DNA of 64,000 nt, from the NCBI GenBank assembly GCA_023101725.1, contig JALJCO010007871.1:434001-498000 (forward strand). Direction: 5' to 3'. Below the pieces are notes generated by a model. The model had not been told where the DNA came from and made no database searches. It worked only from the letters and a program-made list of their open reading frames with translations. This document shows, one piece after another, positions 57,669-64,000 of the stretch; positions within the stretch are counted from its first letter, which is position 1, and each line of letters begins with the position of its first letter. A program made the position numbers and the translations under genes. The DNA comes from Atherinomorus stipes. Its lineage: Eukaryota; Chordata; Actinopteri; Atheriniformes; Atherinidae.

Positions 57669-60600
57669 TTTATTTATTTATTTAGGCCTATTTCTTTTGC
57701 CAGCTCCTACTTCCAGAAATCAGGATGATGATCACCATGTTTGCAGGACTAGAAAAACAGCACAAAGAGATGAGGCAGTGGCAAGCCGCCAGACAGGCTA
57801 ATAACTTTTGGTGACTTTCTTATGTGCAGTAATTCATCAAATTTATGCACCCCTAACATGAAACAGTGCTGCTTGTAATAAATTTAGCATACAGTTACAC
57901 AAACTGTAGTTACTTTGTGTTCTTTGGTTTGCCAAAACCACAATCATCTAAAGCTAATTGCATTTTGGACAACTCCAGTGATTACATATGGCTAAAAGTC
58001 AATGCTGGCATTTGACCAGCAGCAGTGGAGATGTTGGTACTGAAAACTAAGGCTGTGTGTTCCAAACCAAAGTATCACTTTTCCCACACTCTTCAGGGGG
58101 GATTAGCCTTTCCAACTGAATAATCTCAGACCCAAACACAATTGTGTCCATGTACTCAGGTGTAAAATATAAGCCTAAGATCAGGTGCCAGGTCTAATAA
58201 CAGTGCATCCCTGAAGTAAAGAGAAAAGCATAAGAGGACATATTTCCTCCCCAGGCTCAGGGAGTGTAGTTTAATACTGACCAAAGGAAGGATTTGAAAA
58301 ATAAGCCTGCATGTATCCTTAGGCTGTGAATTCCTTTACAATGGAGATTAGCGGCGAGGAGGGTCATGGGCTACCTTTTAACAAGGAAAGACAACCTGTC
58401 TTTTGAGTGAACACACCTTCATTGCCCCTCAGTTGTCAAAGTGCAACCAAGCTAACTGCAGGGAGGAGGAGAGGAATCTGTTAAGTTAGTACCTTCATGT
58501 CCCCTGCATATGCTATCTTGCCTAACCTATTAACAGTCAGCTCCTTCATGCTCTACTGAAGGCGCTGGAATGGAGGACAGAGACGGAGTCTAACAAGGCA
58601 AAGCAAACATTAGGAATTAAAGGAGATGTTAAAGGTCAAATGATTGAACTTTAAGCTGTGAAGGAATGCAAACCTTTAGTGGTCTGATTGTCTTAGATGA
58701 TGTTGAACTGACAAAGGGCCCACAATTCACAGTTCTCAATTTTCCATCACAAAATTTTATGAAAAATTTAATCAAGTATAGCTATAGCTAATATAGCTTT
58801 TTTCATCAAATTTGAAAAATGGATGGATGGATATATATTATATTAATTATATTATATTATATTATATTATATTATATTATATTATATTATATTATATTAT
58901 ATTATATTATATTATATTATATTATATTATATTATATTATATTATATTATATTATATTATATTAGTGGAAGTAATAGACTGCAACTTGTGTGCCTGACAT
59001 GTTGTGATATCTTTGACAAGTTTTATCTTAGTTAATCTTAATTAATTTGACAACTAATTAACTTGTGATGACAGTTTTTTTTAGCATATTTAAGCAAAAA
59101 TACAATGAAGGATCAGTTTCTGATGATGATACAATAGACAAGACTTTGAATAGAGAGCACTGGCAAACTACTCAACTATACAAATAAAGTTAAAGTTTAA
59201 GAAAATTAAAATAAAACATGTAAATTAAGCTCAGTTAAGACTATCCAAATTCCACCCTGTTTTACTTTTGCAAAAAAACAAACAAATTTAGCATTCATTC
59301 ACTAACCTGCTGCACGGTCCATGAGACAGTAATCTGGAGAGTTCTCCACATAGACTAATTCATTCTTGGTGCTTCCCCTGAAGTCCTTGTCGGCCACCAT
59401 GAAGCCAGTCCCATCCTGGTTCATTGTCACCTCGATGGCCGTGTTGTACTTCTTACGAAGATAGTCTCCAGTTCGCCTGAAGTCAGACATAGCCAGCCAA
59501 CAGGTTCTCAGAGAACAGGAACCACTGACCCCGTGACACTTGCACTCCAGCTTCATAAAGCGCTTCACTGCCTAGAGCAGAGGTCAGAGGTGACAGGGTG
59601 TTAAGCCTATGATGTTGCCTATGGCGTGATGTAGGTGTGATCACCCCAGCTGATATGGATTGTTCCCGAGACTTTTAAGGTTCCTCAAGACTTTTTAAGA
59701 CATGACTAGTCTAAATTCTTTAATATACATATTCTTTTTATTGCTTTTCTAACATTTATAGTGAACATGGTATTTTCCCAATACATTGTTTACCAGAACT
59801 TTTTTAACTACAATTAAAGGCTGCTGTAAATTCCAACTAAATAAATTATTTCAATATTTCTGTTTCATAAACTAACAATAATGATTTAAAGGGACTAGAG
59901 GCAGGATTTAAAAAAAACAAACAAACACACGTCCATTTTTTTTTAATGCTAATGAGTGATGAATACCAAAAAGAACGTTTCCACCCACGTTTCTCTCCGT
60001 TGCCTTGAACAGGCTGTGTGCTGCATAAAGCACACAGCCGAATTTCCCGCGCTGCCCTGCGGACGTGACGTCAAATGACGCTGCATCCGCAGTTTTGATA
60101 CAGGAAGAAGACGGTCGCGGTTAATTCAAACACTGTAAGCGATAGTTATTGAATCTTCTGCCATCAGCAAACAATCCAGATCAACTGAAAGACACTAAAA
60201 AGTGTAACTATGAAGAAAAAGCGTCGTAAACAACATTATAGCTTCAGTTTGTGCACGCTACTGTGACGACTTGGCTCGTGGCTGCAGTTACCTGAAGGGC
60301 CAGTCGCGGCAGTCGCGAGTTTCATTTCTTAATCTTGCCTCAAGTCCCTTTAATTTATTAAAAATAAAAGGAGAGAGCTGAGGAATGTGCAATATATCTT
60401 CAGAAAATATATCAAAAATCTGCTGTAGTACTGGACTCCAAGCAACTGGAGCCTCTTGAAATGTGCAATACAAATAAACCTGCCATACATTGCCTCTTAC
60501 TCTTTAATGAGTTGAAGTTACAGAAAAATGGTTACCTGCCTGGTTTTACTGTCAGTTGTTTTAATGAACCATAACGCAGGCTAAAATCTTTACAATTGAA

Positions 60601-61887
60601 CTAATAACCTGTGGTTCATGCTAATGCTAAACCAGGATTTTAAGATAGACAAGAGCTCATGTCCAACAGCAGAGTCCTATAGCCAGTACAGCTACTGAAA
60701 TGGAATTTTGTGCTTTTACCAACACTCAAATCTAAGCTGAGACATGTATTGGCAACACTTGACAGATTTTTTTTTTTTCAAGTGCAAAGTGAAGAATAGA
60801 CATTGGTGTCAATTTTGCAATTTTGTGCAAACATGAAATGTTACTGAATATACTAGTACTATCTGAACAATGTGGTACCAGTCATTACAAATATACAAGA
60901 ATTTAATGTACTGCTCATTTTAACAACAGTTCTTTACTTTAGCTTCCAACAAAAGTAATTAAACACAGAGAAATAGGAAGACAGTGAAACCCAGGGCCTT
61001 GTATGATGAAGGAATTCCAACTTTTACAGTACATTATCCTGCGACAGACCACCGACCTGTCCAGGGTTTACCCTGCCTCTCGCCTGATAATAACTGGGAT
61101 AGGCTCTAGCAACCTCTGCAACCCTGAATTTGACTAAGCGGTACAAAAAATGAATGAACAGAACATTATTTCTGCATTTCCAGTTTTTGTGGACCCGGTC
61201 AACTTAAACCTTGCTAAGAGATTGTGCCCAAGAAGAGATTGTAATCAATTACCCACTAAAGATTAAGGAAGTGAACAAGTCGTTGACACCCCCTTAGAAC
61301 CTGTTGCAATGAACAGAGCTGTAAAATTATGGTGGAAAAGAGAGCTGTTGCATTTAGTCGCTGTGGTGTTTGGACCAAAGCATGTCACACATTTGTACTT
61401 AAGATCTCAGGAAATTGTGGCACCTTGTTGGAAAAAAAAAATAGGGCATACTATTGGTCCTTTAGATATGGAAATGTTATGGGGATATCAGTTATTAGTT
61501 TAGGCTATGAAACAAGCAATCATGAGCATAATGTTAAAAAAATACATATTTGCCTCTTAACTGAATACAACGGAATTCAAATTCAAATACTGAAACTACT
61601 GCCGCTTACCATCCGGCCACATCTGTTGTTGTGCAGGTTCATCAGCGCTCGAGCATCTTTCACCATCCTCTCTCGAGCATCTACAAAGGCTTTGGCAAAT
61701 TTTATGCCATAGTTGATGTTGTCGCTGCAGCCACCCCAGTCAAAATTGCCCTTGTCATCGCTGGCCTGGCCACGCTTGTGACTGTAGCAGTTGCAGATCT
61801 TAAGCTCTCCCTGACTGCAGGCTCTGGTGATGGCATAGACCACTCCAGCTGAAGAGATGGCGTACACAAATGCTGCCTCTCGACTGC
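55728..61887 (-). CDS. wnt2b: Wnt family secreted ligand, Wnt2b type; last three coding exons only (5' part outside window)
   Basis: Three exons with proper splice sites join in frame to 256 complete codons plus stop, the C-terminal two thirds of a Wnt. Seen in order: [62 protein letters not shown], whose serine in GVSGS is the site lipidated by Porcupine in the family; then the cysteine-rich C-terminus [30 protein letters not shown]. Wnt2b rather than Wnt2 is favoured by [34 protein letters not shown] and the ending [14 protein letters not shown] is more Wnt2-like. Known role of the family: secreted ligand for Frizzled/LRP receptors in beta-catenin signalling; wnt2b paralogs act in fish liver and fin development. 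Whether this is the a or b paralog cannot be decided here. It converges on st7l. Confidence 0.92.
57640..57667. repeat. (AT)n microsatellite
   Basis: About 13 AT units in the last intron of wnt2b, followed by a TTTATTTATT stretch. Confidence 0.95.
58846..58964. repeat. (ATTAT)n pentanucleotide microsatellite
   Basis: About 24 perfect tandem ATTAT units in the last intron of wnt2b. An open frame across it (YYIIL repeats) is an artefact. Confidence 0.97.
59307..59571 (-). CDS. wnt2b: wnt2b internal exon (exon 4 of family)
   Basis: 265 bp. Acceptor gctctag, donor GTTAGT. Encodes [39 protein letters not shown] and [13 protein letters not shown]; contains the conserved lipidation-site serine. 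Confidence 0.95.
59890..60349 (+). mobile_element. TTAA-site non-autonomous element, AGGGACT family, 460 bp
   Basis: Termini AGGGACTAGAGGCAGG and CTTGCCTCAAGTCCCT, target TTAA at 59886-59889 and 60350-60353, in the wnt2b intron between exons 3 and 4. Contains one copy of the unit that is doubled at 17159-17826, including a perfect TGACGTCA at 60066-60073. No coding potential. Confidence 0.88.
61036..61159 (+). mobile_element. L2/CR1-type LINE 3' end fragment
   Basis: CCTGCGACAGACCACCGACC, GTCCAGGGTTTACCCTGCCT, GGGATAGGCTCTAGC and a terminal AATGAATGAA tail are the widely conserved 3' region of fish L2-like LINEs. Severely 5'-truncated; wnt2b intron. Confidence 0.8.
61610..61887 (-). CDS. wnt2b: wnt2b internal exon (exon 3 of family)
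   Basis: 278 bp. Acceptor ccactcag, donor GTAAGC. Starts in phase 2 (the codon xGC then AGT CGA GAG). Encodes [19 protein letters not shown] through [18 protein letters not shown] and RCGRM. Confidence 0.94.
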
Positions 61888-61997
61888 CTGAGTGGACAAA
61901 AATAAGAAATTTTAGATGATAGAAAAGAAATAAAAGTCTTGATTATAATCTGTTATAAATGCTTTTTTTTTCTTTTTGAAATTTAAAGCTGTATTAA

Positions 61998-62180
61998 AGG
62001 TACAGTATGCAAGAATTACTGACATCCAGTGGTAAAGATGGGTATTTGAAAGAAAAGATGTTTTCTTTTATATTCTAAGCACTGTTGTGAATGTATGGTG
62101 GCCGTTAGTGGCCAAAATTCTCCCAAACATAAAAATGTTTTAATCTGTGAGAGGATCTGGAGGTCTCAGGTGTAGCTATA
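61998..62180. repeat. Partial TTAA-type element
   Basis: TTAA at 61994-61997 is followed by AGGTACAGTATGCAAGAATT and ACATCCAGTGGT, resembling the left end of a common fish TTAA element. No matching right end is found before the hAT-like sequence at 62218. Confidence 0.4.
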
Positions 62181-62217
62181 ACTGTACTATGAGTAACTTC
62201 TTTTAATGCCTTTTAAG

Positions 62218-62430
62218 CAGAAGTGGAAAAAGTACAGAAAAATTGTAATTAAGTAAAAGTCTCTTAAACTTGGTTTACTTGGTTCTACTCAAGTAAAATA
62301 AACGTACCAATCTAAAAATGTACTTGAGTAAAAGTAAAAAGTGCTTAATTTAAAATTAACTCTGAGTAAAAGTTACTCACTGTACAGTTCTTACTTACTG
62401 TCACTTGCTGTAAAAAAGTATGTTATGAAA
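62218..62430 (+). mobile_element. hAT-type (Ac/Tol2-like) element end
   Basis: Starts CAGAAGTGGAAAAAGTAC and continues with many repeats of the ACTTGAGTAAAAGTA type, the subterminal pattern of hAT elements of the Ac/Tol2 group. Only one end is seen. Confidence 0.6.
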
Positions 62431-62613
62431 CCAATCCAACACTGTTTCTGAGGAAACTTTCACAATAAAAAGAGAAAAATAAAACCAAATACAAAAATCC
62501 AAGATGGTGAAAATGTTGAGCAAATCCTTAACACTTTTTTTTTCTTTTTATAGAAACATAAATCAAATTCAGTTGTCTTTATAAACAAATGAGCACAATG
62601 ACTGCTTACTTTA

Positions 62614-63907
62614 AAGGTGCATTGCGCAAGTTTAAATGTTAAATACTATTCTTTTCTTTCCTCTACATGCTCTTACAATTGCCTGATGTGTAGAATGAGC
62701 TGATCTTTCTTCACTGTGTTGGTCTCTTAATACTGTTTCTGCATGCTCAATGGGAGAAATTCGGGAATGAAGCCTGAAGGGGGCGCTTGTGGGGGAGACA
62801 AGCTGTGCGTTCTCATTTGTCTGGTTGTGCTGGTGTGGTGTATTCCACCACCGCAGGTCCACGCATGTTGAGCATCCTGCTAAAAGATGGAGAGCGGGTG
62901 CCTCTCAAACCCCAACTCAGACTCCAGTAAGACAAAGAAGAAAAGTTTTCTCTTGTGAGATAAAAAGAACCAAACTGGAGTCTGACCGGTCCCCACGGAA
63001 GGGGGGCTTTTTTCTTCACAGCACTGGCACCGGAGTAAGATGGGAGTAAACAACCAAGCAGCTTTTTTTTTTTCAATTGGAGGGAGCTCCGATCCAGTCT
63101 GGGAATAAAATGGGACCCATAGTTGGCTTTCTTCTCACTAACCAGGTAAATGTGATGTATAATGGAAATAAAATGCATAATATTGCAATGCTAAGTTTTT
63201 AGCATGTAAATGTGGCAATATGACAGCCATATGACTGTTCCGGGAAGAGATACACTCTTGTCAACTTGTTCAATTTAGTTGATGCAGTAATTTTATAAGG
63301 TTATCGTGGTCTCAGCCTCTGAATTTAGATATTTAAACTACAAGCCTGTTAGCCTGTTGTACTATTAGCATACAGTCCATCAGTTTACTCAACGATCAAG
63401 TTGTAAACAACTTGCAGATTTATAACTTTGTTACTTCAGTAGACATTGTGACTAACTCTGGGTTCGGACTGAGTGTAATGTGAGTTAAAGGGACTAAAGG
63501 TAGGAATTTAAATAACAAACATGCATATCCATTTTTTTTTATGCTAATGGGTGATGAAGTGCTTAATACCAAAAAGAACGAGTTATGGATTCTTCTGCCG
63601 TCAACAAACGATCCAGATCAACTGAAAGACACTAAAAAGTGTAACTACAAAGAAAAAGCGTCGTAAACAACATTATAGCTTCAGTTTGTGCACGCTCCCG
63701 TGACGGCTTGGCTCGTGGCTGCAGTTACCTGAAGCGCCAGTTGCGGCAGTTGCAAGTTTCTTTTCTTAATCTTGCCTTTTAGTCCCTTTAAATTAGAGAC
63801 CAACGCAGTCGAAGCAGCTAATGCGTGTGCACGACATTAGCATAACTTCCACTTGTTGCCAGAAGGGGCAAACTTATGGAAAAAAGCTGGAACTTGCACT
63901 GTACTCC
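62614..63907 (+). mobile_element. TTAA-type non-autonomous element, copy B of dispersed repeat, with nested 299-bp element
   Basis: Left end AAGGTGCATTGCGCAAG and right end CTTGCACTGTACTCCTT are imperfect inverses, next to TTTAA on the left and TTCAA on the right. Positions 63016-63842 match copy A at 1000-1545 once the inserted element at 63489-63787 is removed. No protein is readable. Confidence 0.6.
63489..63787 (+). mobile_element. TTAA-site non-autonomous element, AGGGACT family, 299 bp, nested
   Basis: Termini AGGGACTAAAGGTAGG and GCCTTTTAGTCCCT, target TTAA at 63485-63488 and 63788-63791. The paralogous copy A has the same flanks (GTTAAATTAGAGAC) with a single TTAA at 1483-1486. Internally deleted relative to 59890-60349, lacking the CRE-bearing part. 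Confidence 0.93.
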
Positions 63908-64000
63908 TTCAAGAAATTATATAAAACTCCATGCTCCAATGAATATTCTGCCCACTGAATACTAACATTGGACAATGAGTCAGCATTTTCTAGATGAAGT

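Noticed and set aside
58812..58997. Open frame with YYIIL repeats
   Set aside because: Translation of the (ATTAT)n microsatellite.
55728..61887. Naming the Wnt gene wnt2
   Set aside because: MNQDGTGF is Wnt2-like, but [27 protein letters not shown] and WLDIT are Wnt2b-like.
62813..63178. 121-residue open frame on the - strand, similar to one at 895-1176
   Set aside because: Both are antisense readings of the two copies of the same non-coding dispersed repeat.
61900..64000. Search for the preceding wnt2b exon
   Set aside because: The - strand here is filled with hAT and TTAA repeat sequence; no cysteine-rich Wnt N-terminal exon is readable, so it must lie beyond the window.

Overview
This is vertebrate nuclear DNA, almost certainly from a teleost fish. 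It is AT-rich and intron-rich, its splice sites are GT-AG, and it carries typical fish repeats: Tc1-like transposons, a PIF/Harbinger relic, hAT elements, small TTAA-site elements, LINE 3' ends and long simple repeats. There are no bacterial operons, CRISPR arrays or recognisable tRNA/rRNA genes. No functional call could be checked by a database search here; all rest on reading the translations and on recalled family knowledge.

Two protein-coding genes can be supported, and they point toward each other. st7l (suppression of tumorigenicity 7 family) is on the + strand, with all 15 coding exons between 26275 and 47818. The exons join in one frame to give 540 residues. A wnt2b-type Wnt gene is on the - strand; its last three coding exons lie between 61887 and 55728, and its first exons lie beyond the right edge of the window. 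The tail-to-tail ST7-family/WNT2-family pair matches human ST7L-WNT2B (and its paralogous pair ST7-WNT2), so the identities support each other.

Layout: 1-4.2 kb is a mosaic of mobile-element pieces. 4.2-17 kb is mostly unique, gene-free, AT-rich DNA with simple repeats and one homeodomain-motif cluster. 17-22.6 kb is a second transposon nest, with two TTAA elements side by side and then a PIF/Harbinger relic interrupted by a Tc1 transposon and a LINE tail. 22.6-26.2 kb is unique sequence upstream of st7l. 26.2-49.8 kb is st7l, including an 11.7 kb intron that holds a complete 1.5 kb hAT element. 49.8-55.2 kb is the convergent intergenic region with a whole but decayed Tc1 copy. 55.3-64 kb is the 3' half of the wnt2b gene, with more TTAA elements in its introns.

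The most unusual signal is the recurring class of short, transposase-less elements inserted at TTAA. One of them has a demonstrable empty site in a second repeat copy at the other end of the window, and two family members carry perfect TGACGTCA (CRE) sites. Nothing here amounts to a clearly new biological system.
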